39,889 bases of DNA, from assembly GCF_001647275.1 (NCBI RefSeq), contig NZ_LRMM01000048.1, positions 1 through 39,889 on the forward strand, written 5' to 3'. Position numbers and translations under genes: made by a program. Below are positions 1 to 6,857 of the stretch, one piece after another (position 1 is the first letter of the stretch; every line of letters starts with the position of its first letter). This DNA comes from Rufibacter ruber (GTDB lineage: Bacteria; Bacteroidota; Bacteroidia; Cytophagales; Hymenobacteraceae). The notes beneath the pieces are model-generated. The model saw only the letters and a list, made by a program, of their open reading frames with translations, was not told where the DNA came from and ran no database searches.

Positions 1-35
1 TTTGCCTGTTTTCTGAAAAACAGGCCAAAAACGGG
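1..35. repeat. Intergenic palindrome family, copy 1 (cut by window edge)
   Basis: The inner stem GCCTGTTTT/AAAACAGGC (4-25) is complete and the right outer arm is present. The left outer arm lies before the window. It lies downstream of the lutA-like gene stop on the minus strand. Confidence 0.75.
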
Positions 36-59
36 AGACGTTGCTTTTATTACTTTATT

Positions 60-797
60 CTACCACCCCTGCGTCAGCACATCGGCAATGTGCAGAACCT
101 TGATGGGTTTGTGGTTTTTTTTGATGTACGCCTCCAGGTGCATAAGGCAGCTGGTGTCAGTAGAGACAATGTATTCGGCGCCGGTGCTGAGGGCATTCTC
201 CACTTTCTGTTCGCCCATGGCGGTGGAGATGGCCTCAAATTTGGCGGCAAACGTGCCCCCGAAGCCACAGCAGGTCTCTGTTTCCCGCATTTCTATCAGT
301 TGCAGACCTTCTACCATTCCTAACAGTTTGCGGGGACCTTCTTTGATGCCGCACTCGCGCAGGGCGCTGCAGGAGTCATGGTAGGTGACCTTGGCGGGCA
401 GCTTGGCCCCCGGTATACTCTTCACCTGCAGCACATCTACCAGAAACTCTGTCAGTTCCAGCACCTTCCGCTCCACGGTGCGGTATTTCACTAGCTGGGA
501 CGAGGCTACGTACAGATCAGCGTAGGCATTGCGCACCATGCCCACGCAAGACGCAGAGGGAGCCACAATATAATCAGCGCCCTCGCGGGAAAAATCCTCT
601 AAAAATTTATCTGAGATCTGGCGGCATTCCTTCTGGAAACCTGCGTTGAAAGCAGGCTGTCCGCAGCAGGTCTGGTTGGCGTTGTAGCGCACGGTGCAGC
701 CCAGCGCTTCCAGCAGTTTCACCATGTTCCAGGCGGTGTCGGGAAACAGCTGGTCTACAAAGCAGGGAATAAATATATCTACTACCGGTTGTGGCAT
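60..797 (-). CDS. lutA: LutA/YkgE-type (Fe-S)-binding oxidoreductase subunit
   Basis: Cysteine-rich-domain protein of the LutA/YkgE/glycolate-oxidase-GlpC type (about 245 residues, normal for the family). These proteins hold Fe-S or related redox centres in tandem CCG modules and act with LutB and LutC in L-lactate oxidation. Visible motifs are the N-terminal module with NQTCCGQPAFNAG, a central HDSCSALRE and the second-module ETCCGFGGTF. The ATG at 797 is chosen because it lies 4 bases past the stop of the upstream HMG-CoA lyase gene. A longer frame reaching 836 would overlap that gene and adds a non-family N-terminus. No lutB or lutC gene is next to it in the window; the downstream side is cut by the window edge. 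The family call is firm; the substrate is inferred. Confidence 0.85.
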   Translation of the reverse strand: MPQPVVDIFIPCFVDQLFPDTAWNMVKLLEALGCTVRYNANQTCCGQPAFNAGFQKECRQISDKFLEDFSREGADYIVAPSASCVGMVRNAYADLYVASSQLVKYRTVERKVLELTEFLVDVLQVKSIPGAKLPAKVTYHDSCSALRECGIKEGPRKLLGMVEGLQLIEMRETETCCGFGGTFAAKFEAISTAMGEQKVENALSTGAEYIVSTDTSCLMHLEAYIKKNHKPIKVLHIADVLTQGW

Positions 798-801
798 GTA
801 T

Positions 802-1653
802 CTAAAGCGAATGGAAGACGCTGGAAGCCAGCGCAAGCGACTTCTGCAGTGCGTCTTGGTTTAGCCCCAAAGGTACGCCTTTCTCCTGTAAATACGCCAG
901 CATTTTCTCTGTGGGCATATTCCCCACCAGCTCGTCTTTGGCCATGGGGCAGCCGCCGTAGCCCAACAGGGCACCATCCATTCGGCGGCAGCCGCTGGCG
1001 TAGGCCGCCTCCACCTTTTCCTGCCACGTAGACGGCGTAGTATGCAGATGCGCCCCAAACTCCACCTGCGGGAATTCTGGGATGAGGGTAGAGAACAGGT
1101 GGGAGATGGTGGCAGGGGTAGAAACGCCAATGGTGTCTGACAGGGAAATGATCTTCACCCCCAGCGCGTCCAGTTTCTGCGTCATCTCGGCGGCCAGTTC
1201 CGGTGCCCACGGTTCCCCGTACGGGTTCCCGAAGCCCATGGACAGGTACAGCACCAGCTCCTTCCCCGCCTTTACGCACAGTTCCTGCATCTGCGCCACC
1301 TCGGTCATGGCTTCGGCAATGGTTTTGTTGGTGTTGCGTTTCTGAAACTCCTCAGACAGTGACAGCGGAAACCCCAGGTACTTGATCATCTCCTGCGCCA
1401 CCGCCTGCTCCGCCCCCCGCACATTGGCCACAATGGCCAGCAGCTTGGTTTTTGAACCGGAAGTGTCCAGCTGCGCCAGCACCTGGGCCGTGTCCCGCAT
1501 CTGCGGAATGGCCTTGGGCGAGACAAAGCTCCCGAAGTCCAGGGTGTCAAACCCCACTTCCAGCAGCGTCTGCAGGTATTCTACTTTCAGCGTGGTGGGC
1601 ACAAAGTCCGGAAGGCCTTGCATGGCATCACGGGGGCATTCAATTATTTTCAT
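802..1653 (-). CDS. mvaB: Hydroxymethylglutaryl-CoA lyase family protein
   Basis: HMGL-like TIM-barrel enzyme of 283 residues. The family cleaves 3-hydroxy-3-methylglutaryl-CoA to acetyl-CoA and acetoacetate, the last step of leucine breakdown. It begins with a MKIIECPRDAMQG motif equivalent to the usual VEVGPRDGLQ substrate and metal site. It has SLSDTIG and GAHLHTT strands with metal-binding His residues, and near the C-terminus the GYGGCPMA loop that carries the catalytic Cys in bona fide HMG-CoA lyases. The downstream LutA-like gene starts 4 bases later, so the two are probably co-transcribed. A weak -7 element on the minus strand (TATCTTCG, 1682-1675, one mismatch to TAnnTTTG) lies just upstream. 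Related DRE-TIM metallolyases are the main alternative, but the GGCP loop favours HMG-CoA lyase. Confidence 0.87.
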   Translation of the reverse strand: MKIIECPRDAMQGLPDFVPTTLKVEYLQTLLEVGFDTLDFGSFVSPKAIPQMRDTAQVLAQLDTSGSKTKLLAIVANVRGAEQAVAQEMIKYLGFPLSLSEEFQKRNTNKTIAEAMTEVAQMQELCVKAGKELVLYLSMGFGNPYGEPWAPELAAEMTQKLDALGVKIISLSDTIGVSTPATISHLFSTLIPEFPQVEFGAHLHTTPSTWQEKVEAAYASGCRRMDGALLGYGGCPMAKDELVGNMPTEKMLAYLQEKGVPLGLNQDALQKSLALASSVFHSL

Positions 1654-1776
1654 GCAACTAAGGTTCGTTTGGTACGAAGATAAAAATTTATGGCGTCTGC
1701 ACCACCTTTGCTTGTCTCTGCTACTTTTCCTGCCGCTAAACTTGACTGAAGTGTCAGGAAAGCGGCATCTTTAGGC

Positions 1777-2385
1777 ATGAATCCGCACGCAGCTCTTTTC
1801 TCACAGGACCCGGTTCTGTTCCACCTCGTCAAAGACCAGCCTCCCCTGCCAGAGCGCCTTCCGGCGAAATCAATTTATGACGCGTTGCTCAGCTCGGTTA
1901 TTTCGCAGCAGCTGTCGGTGAAGGCGGCCGCCACCATCAAAGCGCGTTTCCTGGCCCTTTTTCCCGAAACAGACCCAAAACCGGAATGGGTGCAGGCTAC
2001 GCCCGATGAGGTTTTACGCAGCGTGGGCCTCTCCGGGCAAAAAGCCAAGTACCTCAAAAGCATAGCCGCGTTCAAGGCAGCGGGAAACTTAGAGGATGAC
2101 ACCATTGCCCACCTCCCCGACGAAGAACTGATCCTGCACCTGACCCAGATCAAGGGCGTTGGCCGCTGGACCAGCGAAATGGTGCTCATGTTCACCCTCA
2201 ACCGCCCCGACGTGATGCCGCTGGATGATCTGGGCATCTACAACGCCATGAAAAAGCTCTACGGGTTCACCGCCCCCCTGAAAGAAGCCAAAGCCACCCT
2301 GCTGGAACTCTCCCAACCCTGGCGCCCCCACCGCACCCTCGCCTGCCGCTACCTCTGGAAGTCTCTGGACAATGCGCCGGTGTAG
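1777..2385 (+). CDS. DNA-3-methyladenine glycosylase II (AlkA-type HhH-GPD)
   Basis: Base-excision repair glycosylase that removes alkylated purines from DNA. The 202-residue protein is the compact, single-domain form found outside enterobacteria and lacks the N-terminal domain of E. coli AlkA. The helix-hairpin-helix is at about 121-140 (LTQIKGVGRWTSEMVLMF). It is followed by the Gly/Pro-Asp loop MPLDDLGI, which holds the catalytic Asp (150 or 151). An earlier VISQQLS motif (about 41-47) is also typical. The gene is monocistronic and divergent from the HMG-CoA lyase operon, so promoters of both probably share the 120 bp between them. Confidence 0.9.
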   Translation: MNPHAALFSQDPVLFHLVKDQPPLPERLPAKSIYDALLSSVISQQLSVKAAATIKARFLALFPETDPKPEWVQATPDEVLRSVGLSGQKAKYLKSIAAFKAAGNLEDDTIAHLPDEELILHLTQIKGVGRWTSEMVLMFTLNRPDVMPLDDLGIYNAMKKLYGFTAPLKEAKATLLELSQPWRPHRTLACRYLWKSLDNAPV

Positions 2386-2440
2386 TAGGGAAACCTGGAT
2401 GCGAGCAGCGATTAAACCCACCACTCCCATAAGGGGAATT

Positions 2441-2480
2441 CCCGTTTTCGGGCTGTTTTCAGGAAAACAGCGAACGCAAA
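2441..2480. repeat. Intergenic palindrome family, copy 2
   Basis: The inner stem GCTGTTTTC/GAAAACAGC is intact; the outer arms (CCGTTTTCG against CGAACGC) are degenerate. It lies just downstream of the AlkA-type gene. Confidence 0.65.
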
Positions 2481-2535
2481 AGACGACTCCCTTTATGCTC
2501 TTGGCAATACGCAATCCCCAACTTGTGTACCTCTC

Positions 2536-2842
2536 CGGATTTGCAATCCGCAGCTTTTGCGGCTCAAGATGAAGTAGCGGGTGATACTAATTTTTTAATA
2601 AATGCTTCCTGTTTGCAAATCAGAAAAAGCAGGACGTGAACATAATTCTGCTGATCGGGACTTCCACTCCCTAATTTGATCACTGCTGATTTTCAATCTC
2701 TCGCTTTTGCTATCCAAAAATTTATTTCTCTTCCTTGCCCTTGCTCTTCCCTAGCTCTTCCGGAGTTCTACTCCGGAAGCTTCCTGCCGGGGAGTTCCAC
2801 TCCCCTACTTTGACCTTGTTCCCCAGCGGAGTAGCACTCCCG
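2536..2842. repeat. Cluster of five short REP-like palindromes
   Basis: CGGATTTGCAATCCG (2536-2550), GGGACTTCCACTCCC (2657-2671), CCGGAGTTCTACTCCGG (2760-2776), GGGGAGTTCCACTCCCC (2789-2805) and GCGGAGTAGCACTCCCG (2826-2842). The last four share GGAGT/ACTCC arms around a 3-nt centre, with one mismatch in the first of them. They resemble REP units in size and form, but no transposase is nearby. Confidence 0.5.
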
Positions 2843-2888
2843 AACTGCCTTTACCACGTGCCTTCCCCAAGAGGAGGCAAAGGAGAAA

Positions 2889-2934
2889 TTTCTGTTTTTG
2901 GCTTATTTTCCAGAAAATAGCCTGAAAACAGAAA
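2889..2934. repeat. Intergenic palindrome family, copy 3
   Basis: Long arms: TTTCTGTTTT against AAAACAGAAA outside, GGCTTATTTTC against GAAAATAGCC inside. The inner GCTGTT/AACAGC of other copies is changed to GCTTATT/AATAGC on both arms, so the change is compensated. Confidence 0.75.
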
Positions 2935-2940
2935 GTCAAA

Positions 2941-3876
2941 TCAATCATTATAAATAGCCACTAGTGGTTCCTGCCCTGCTACCCAACCCCCCCGGTACAT
3001 GCCTTCAGAATTAAACGGCATGGCCACCTCCCCTGTAGCAGACACCGCCACCAACCCGCCTTCCCCGCCTAGTTTCACTAGCTTTTCTTTTACAACCAGA
3101 TCTGCCGCTTGGGTCAAGGAAAGGCCCTTGTACTCCATGAGGCAGGAAATGTCATACGCCACCACGTTCCTGATGAAGAATTCCCCGTGGCCGGTGCAGG
3201 AGACGGCGCAGGTGTGGTTGTTGGCATAGGTGCCTGCCCCAATGACCGGGCTGTCGCCAATACGGTTGAAGTTTTTGTTGGTCATGCCGCCGGTAGAAGT
3301 AGCCGCGGCCAGGTTGCCGGCCTGGTCTAAGGCCACGGCCCCCACGGTACCAAACTTTTTCTCCACTGAATGGTCCAGCATGTAGGTATCAGAATCCCGC
3401 AGGGCTTGCCATTGCTCATAGCGGTGCGGGGTGTAAAAATAGTCGTCGGGTTCAAAGGGTAAGCCTTGGTTGCGGGCAAATTCTTCGGCGCCCGCCATGC
3501 AGAGAAACACGTGGTCTGACTGCTGCAGGACCGCTTTCGCCAATTGAACGGGGTTGCGCACATTCTTTACGCCCGCCACGGCCCCGGCTCCCAAGGTTTT
3601 ACCGCACATGATGGCCGCGTCCATCTCGTGTTTGCCCTGTTTGTTGAAGACAGATCCCCGTCCCGCGTTGAACAAGGGGCAGTCTTCTAAGGACACCACC
3701 ACCGCCTCTACCGCCGCTAACGCCGTGCCGCCGCCCTGCAGAATAGCATGCCCCACCTCCAGCGCCTGCCGCAGGGCAGACCGGTAGTCAGCATCCATTT
3801 GGGGGGTGAGGGTACTGCGGGTGATGGTGCCGGCGCCGCCGTGCAGGGCAAGGGAGAAAGGAACAGTTCTTGGCAT
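2941..3876 (-). CDS. iaaA: Isoaspartyl peptidase / plant-type L-asparaginase (Ntn hydrolase)
   Basis: Ntn-hydrolase of the asparaginase-2 family (311 residues). It is made as a precursor that cleaves itself to free an N-terminal Thr, then hydrolyses beta-aspartyl dipeptides and asparagine. The nucleophile is Thr177 in KKFGTVGAVALD, directly after the autocleavage Gly. The substrate-binding TSTGGMTNK follows at 193-201, and LHGGAG at 11-16 is the typical N-terminal motif. No signal peptide is evident, so it is probably cytoplasmic, unlike some periplasmic relatives. It stands alone, convergent with the AlkA-type gene on its downstream side. Confidence 0.92.
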   Translation of the reverse strand: MPRTVPFSLALHGGAGTITRSTLTPQMDADYRSALRQALEVGHAILQGGGTALAAVEAVVVSLEDCPLFNAGRGSVFNKQGKHEMDAAIMCGKTLGAGAVAGVKNVRNPVQLAKAVLQQSDHVFLCMAGAEEFARNQGLPFEPDDYFYTPHRYEQWQALRDSDTYMLDHSVEKKFGTVGAVALDQAGNLAAATSTGGMTNKNFNRIGDSPVIGAGTYANNHTCAVSCTGHGEFFIRNVVAYDISCLMEYKGLSLTQAADLVVKEKLVKLGGEGGLVAVSATGEVAMPFNSEGMYRGGWVAGQEPLVAIYND

Positions 3877-4016
3877 ATGGTTCAGGTTCTAAGGGGTGCT
3901 ACAGAAAGTGCTTACGCAAAAAAAAGGATCTTTTTCATGGGCAGAGGAGATTTTTCTTGCGCCCGCGGGAACAAAATTAAAGTGCCGGGGCGGGAATCTT
4001 ACCCCTGAAATCTTTG

Positions 4017-4024
4017 TATCTTTG
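4017..4024 (+). promoter_or_regulatory. Bacteroidota -7 promoter element
   Basis: TATCTTTG matches TAnnTTTG exactly and lies 41 bases before the DUF3127 start codon in an AT-rich leader. No clear -33 TTG was found at the expected distance. Confidence 0.6.
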
Positions 4025-4065
4025 TAGAGTTTACTTTACTAATTATTCATATTAATTCTACATCT

Positions 4066-4446
4066 ATGTCTTTTGATGTTCAGGGAAGATTGCACGAAAT
4101 CTTTGACGAAACCCAAGTGAGCGAAAAATTCCGCAAGCGCGAATTCGTACTGGAGATTCCGGACGGCTCTTATACGCAGTATGCCAAATTTCAGCTTACC
4201 CAAGACAAGTGCGGCCTTCTAGACAGCTACAAAACAGGCGATGAGGTGAAGGTGGCGTTCAACCTGAGCGGCAAGCCTTTCACCAAGAACGGCACCACCA
4301 TGTACTTCACCAACCTGCAGGCCTGGAGAATTGAGCACGCCGGTGCTGCCCAGCCGCAAGGCGGCGGAAACGGGGGGTACGCCCAGCAGCAGCCTGCCAA
4401 GCCAAGCTTTATCAGTGATGACCTTGACAACGACCTTCCTTTCTAA
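4066..4446 (+). CDS. DUF3127 protein with SSB-like C-terminal tip
   Basis: Small 126-residue DUF3127 protein, a family common in Bacteroidota whose members are predicted OB-fold-like. Residues 1-95 form the predicted beta-barrel. A Gly/Gln-rich linker (about 97-115) follows, then an acidic tail ending DDLDNDLPF. That layout (OB domain, flexible linker, acidic tip ending in Pro-Phe) is the layout of bacterial single-stranded DNA-binding protein, whose tip DFDDDIPF recruits repair and replication proteins. A role in ssDNA transactions is therefore inferred; the family has no firm function I know of. It has its own promoter at 4017-4024 and a strong terminator directly downstream. Confidence 0.88.
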   Translation: MSFDVQGRLHEIFDETQVSEKFRKREFVLEIPDGSYTQYAKFQLTQDKCGLLDSYKTGDEVKVAFNLSGKPFTKNGTTMYFTNLQAWRIEHAGAAQPQGGGNGGYAQQQPAKPSFISDDLDNDLPF

Positions 4447-4471
4447 GGAATTTTAACTTCATACTCCTGGA

Positions 4472-4499
4472 AATGCGACCCCTACCGGTCGCATTTTTT
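4472..4499 (+). terminator. Rho-independent terminator after the DUF3127 gene
   Basis: Perfect 9-bp stem AATGCGACC (4472-4480) / GGTCGCATT (4487-4495), a 6-nt loop and a run of T to 4499. It begins about 25 bases past the stop codon. Confidence 0.88.
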
Positions 4500-4577
4500 G
4501 TGTACCCTCCCCCTCACAGCTAAATTGGCACAATTTGCGTAGGGAGTAAAACCAACGCGAATGGTAATAGTTTCTAC

Positions 4578-5431
4578 ATGAACAGACAGTTAGCAGGGAA
4601 AGTAATGGTGGTCACGGGGGCAAGCGCCGGCATTGGCAAAGCCACTGCTGAAGCCTTGGCCAATGCCGCGCCACGGTGGCCATGGTGTGCCGAAGCCGGG
4701 AACGGGGCCAGAAAGCAATGCAGGATATACAAAAGAAGGTTCCTGAAGCAGACCTGCACCTGCATCTGGCAGACCTCTCCCTGATGGCCAATGTGCGGGA
4801 GTTGGCGCAGGAATTATCCTCTACCTACCCCGTCATTGATGTGCTGGTGAACAATGCGGGCATGATGCCGGGTTTGCAGAAACTCACAGTAGAAGGCTGG
4901 GAAGTCAGCTGGGCCACCAACCATCTGGCTCCTTTTCTGCTCACCAACCTGCTAATGGACAGCCTGCTGGCGGCCCCGCAGGGCAGAATCATCAATGTAA
5001 CGTCAGAAGCGCACCGGCTGGGGCAGATTGACTTTGAGCACGCGGGCATGGCCAAGAAATACAGCGCCGTGACCGCCTACGCAGACTCTAAACTGGCCAA
5101 TATCTATTTTACCTATGAGCTGGCCAGAAGAACAGAGTTCACCCCTCTCACGGTGAACTGCCTGCACCCGGGGGTGGTGGCCACCAATTTCGGGAAGACC
5201 AGCAACTTTTTTATCAGAACCGCCATGATGCTGGGCCGGTTGTTTATGAAATCTGCCGCCGGCGGGGCCCAAACGTCTGTCTATCTGGCCTCTTCCCCTG
5301 AGGTGGAGCAAATCAGCGGCAAGTATTTCAAGAACAAAAAGCAGACACGGTCAGGCAACGACTCCTATAACAGCCACATTGCGCGCCGGCTGTGGGACCT
5401 GAGTGCGGAGCAAACCCAATTCACCTCCTAA
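4578..5431 (+). pseudogene. SDR-family oxidoreductase with a frameshift near 4667
   Basis: Classical short-chain dehydrogenase of retinol-dehydrogenase type, read in two frames. The first frame, from ATG 4578, gives the N-terminal Rossmann motif VVTGASAGIGKATAEAL. The second frame takes over around 4667-4676 with ATVAMVCRSRERG and runs to the stop at 5431. It carries DVLVNNAG, a catalytic Tyr-x-x-x-Lys (AYADSKLAN) and the C-terminal substrate loop. Joining the frames needs one extra base in GCCGCGCC (about 4665-4672), where a missing G would explain everything. The rest is undamaged, which suggests a very recent single-base deletion or a sequencing error. If intact it would be an NAD(P)-dependent enzyme of about 284 residues with an unknown substrate. 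Confidence 0.82.
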
Positions 5432-5444
5432 CCCCATTGCTCCA

Positions 5445-6068
5445 ATGCAAGAAATGCTGCTCCTGATCCTGAAGGGCGAAAGCGATACGCTGGAGTTCAA
5501 GAAGACCATTACGAACCCTGACCGCATTGCCCGTACCCTGGTCTCCTTCGCCAATACGCGGGGCGGTCAGATTCTGGTGGGCGTGCAGGACAACGGCACC
5601 ATCTGCGGCGTAGACCCGGAGGAGGAGAAGCACACGCTGGAGCAGGCCATCTCCTTTTTCTGCGACCCGCCCGTGAGGGTGGTGTACAAGGAGGTGGAGA
5701 TGGACGAAGGCACTATTCTCAAAGTCATTGTTCCCGAAAGCGCCACCAAACCGCACCTGGCCAAAGTAAAGGAAGGCGACTGGCGAAGCTATGTGCGGGT
5801 AAAGGACGAAAGTGTGCAGACAAGCAAGCTGGTGGAGAAATCACTCACCCTGGAACCAGCCCAGGAAACCATAGAGGAACCTTTGGAGCACCAGCACCAA
5901 CGCCTCCTGCTCCTCTTGCAGAAGCACCGCAAGCTCACCCTCAAACAGGTCATGCACCACGCCAACCTCTCCAGACGGCGCGCCCAGCGGCTTCTGGTAG
6001 AACTGGTGCTGCAAGGCCAAGTGCGGCTGCATGACAAGGAGAAGGAACCATATTTCACGCTGAGTTAG
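5445..6068 (+). CDS. AlbA_2 (Schlafen-like) domain DNA-binding protein
   Basis: Putative DNA- or RNA-binding protein. The N-terminal half (about 1-120) is an AlbA_2/Schlafen-type domain, shown by ESDTLEFKKTI near the start, LVSFANTRGGQILVGV and ICGVDPEE. This domain occurs in bacterial transcription regulators and ATPases. The C-terminal part (about 140-207) looks like a winged-helix segment (LKQVMHHANLSRRRAQRLLVEL). ATG 5445 is preferred over an in-frame start at 5403 because the latter lies inside the SDR gene, and the family match starts after the second Met. It follows the SDR gene by 13 bases, so the pair is probably co-transcribed. The target is unknown. Confidence 0.8.
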   Translation: MQEMLLLILKGESDTLEFKKTITNPDRIARTLVSFANTRGGQILVGVQDNGTICGVDPEEEKHTLEQAISFFCDPPVRVVYKEVEMDEGTILKVIVPESATKPHLAKVKEGDWRSYVRVKDESVQTSKLVEKSLTLEPAQETIEEPLEHQHQRLLLLLQKHRKLTLKQVMHHANLSRRRAQRLLVELVLQGQVRLHDKEKEPYFTLS

Positions 6069-6096
6069 CTTTATAAAAGACCTTTGTTGAGGACTT

Positions 6097-6136
6097 CTGT
6101 TTTAGGCCTGTTTTTCAGAAAACAGGCCTAAAACAG
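6097..6136. repeat. Intergenic palindrome family, copy 4
   Basis: Nearly perfect: CTGTTTTAGGCCTGTTTT against AAAACAGGCCTAAAACAG around a 4-nt loop. It sits between the convergent AlbA_2 and MORN-like genes and touches the stop codon of the latter. Confidence 0.85.
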
Positions 6137-6625
6137 CTATTCCTGCCCTTCTTCCTTCGGTTTTATAGGATGTTCAGAGGAAGGTTTCCCCCGGGTAAAG
6201 GTTTTCCAGCCTAACCAGGTACCAGTGGAGTCATAGTACTGCCAGTCACCGTGCCACTGGTATTTCAGCAGGTTCTTCTCTTCAAACAGATAGGCCATGC
6301 CCGTTTTCTCTATCTTCCCGTTAGGATAGTAAAAAATGGTTCTGATCCGCTTTTTCTTAGGCTCAAAGATTTCCAGCCGCTCCAGTTTCCCCGTTTCTGT
6401 ATAGGTTTTCCAGCGGCCTTTGGCCTGACCGCGTTTGTAACGGCCCTTGTACATGAGCTGTTCGGGCTTATGGCTATAGAACTCCCGCCAACGGCCCTGC
6501 CGGTACCCTTCTTTGTTGTCCTGGTTCCATTTCCAGGGCCATACCTGCCCTTCGGCAGGAGACAGAATAAGAAGGGAGCTGACAACGAGTACAGTAACTG
6601 CTTTTATTGTAAAAGAAGTCCTCAT
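6137..6625 (-). CDS. Secreted MORN-repeat-like protein
   Basis: 162-residue exported protein. A hydrophobic signal peptide (about 1-26, ending SPAEGQ) precedes three or four degenerate MORN-type units: GYRQGRWREFY, YKRGQAKGRWKTY, YYPNGKIEKTG and QWHGDWQYYDSTGTWLGW. Such G-x-x-x-G-x-W-x-x-Y units occur in many Bacteroidota surface or periplasmic proteins often annotated as YwqK-family antitoxin-like. No toxin partner is adjacent, so an antitoxin role has no support here. Function unknown. Confidence 0.72.
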   Translation of the reverse strand: MRTSFTIKAVTVLVVSSLLILSPAEGQVWPWKWNQDNKEGYRQGRWREFYSHKPEQLMYKGRYKRGQAKGRWKTYTETGKLERLEIFEPKKKRIRTIFYYPNGKIEKTGMAYLFEEKNLLKYQWHGDWQYYDSTGTWLGWKTFTRGKPSSEHPIKPKEEGQE

Positions 6626-6732
6626 GGTGGTAGTGGTTTACTTAAATGCCGCTTATTAAATGCTACTCCCAGCAATGGCAACCTGACCTTTTTAAGTAGA
6701 GCAGTTTACAGTGGCTGATGTACAACGAAAAC

Positions 6733-6761
6733 TTTAGTTGAAAATAACTAAACATTTAGTT
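6733..6761. promoter_or_regulatory. Possible operator: TTTAGTT/AACTAAA/TTTAGTT
   Basis: Three 7-bp half-sites (6733-6739, 6746-6752 inverted, 6755-6761) lie in the AT-rich interval between the divergent MORN-like and PhoH genes. This is a pattern only; no regulator is known for it. Confidence 0.25.
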
Positions 6762-6857
6762 AAAAAGCAAAACATTTTCCTAACCCAGAAAATTAGGGGG
6801 AAATGAAAATTACCGGTACCTTCTTGCGTAGAGAACAAAACAGCAAAACTACCACCT

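Larger units (their letters stand above)
2386..2940. other. Gene-free interval with two palindrome copies and short REP-like hairpins
   Basis: No credible coding region is seen between the convergent glycosylase and isoaspartyl peptidase genes. The interval holds palindrome-family copies at its left and right ends (2441-2480 and 2889-2934). Between them are five short near-perfect palindromes: 2536-2550 (GGATTTGCAATCC core), 2657-2671, 2760-2776, 2789-2805 and 2826-2842 (GGAGT-N3-ACTCC cores). Confidence 0.7.

Noticed and set aside
782-1279. 165-codon minus-strand frame within the HMG-CoA lyase gene
   Set aside because: It is an alternative frame of a GC-rich gene; low-complexity composition and no motif.
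2089-2514. 141-codon minus-strand frame opposite the glycosylase gene
   Set aside because: It is a shadow of the AlkA-type gene, whose motifs are clear on the + strand.
6097-6136. Treating all palindromes simply as Rho-independent terminators
   Set aside because: Some lie between divergent genes or upstream of a gene, and others inside cassettes. Their shared sequence is far more than a terminator needs, so they are listed as a repeat family with possible terminator use.
6137-6625. MORN-like protein as an antitoxin
   Set aside because: The family label YwqK antitoxin is often applied, but no toxin gene is adjacent and the protein has a signal peptide.
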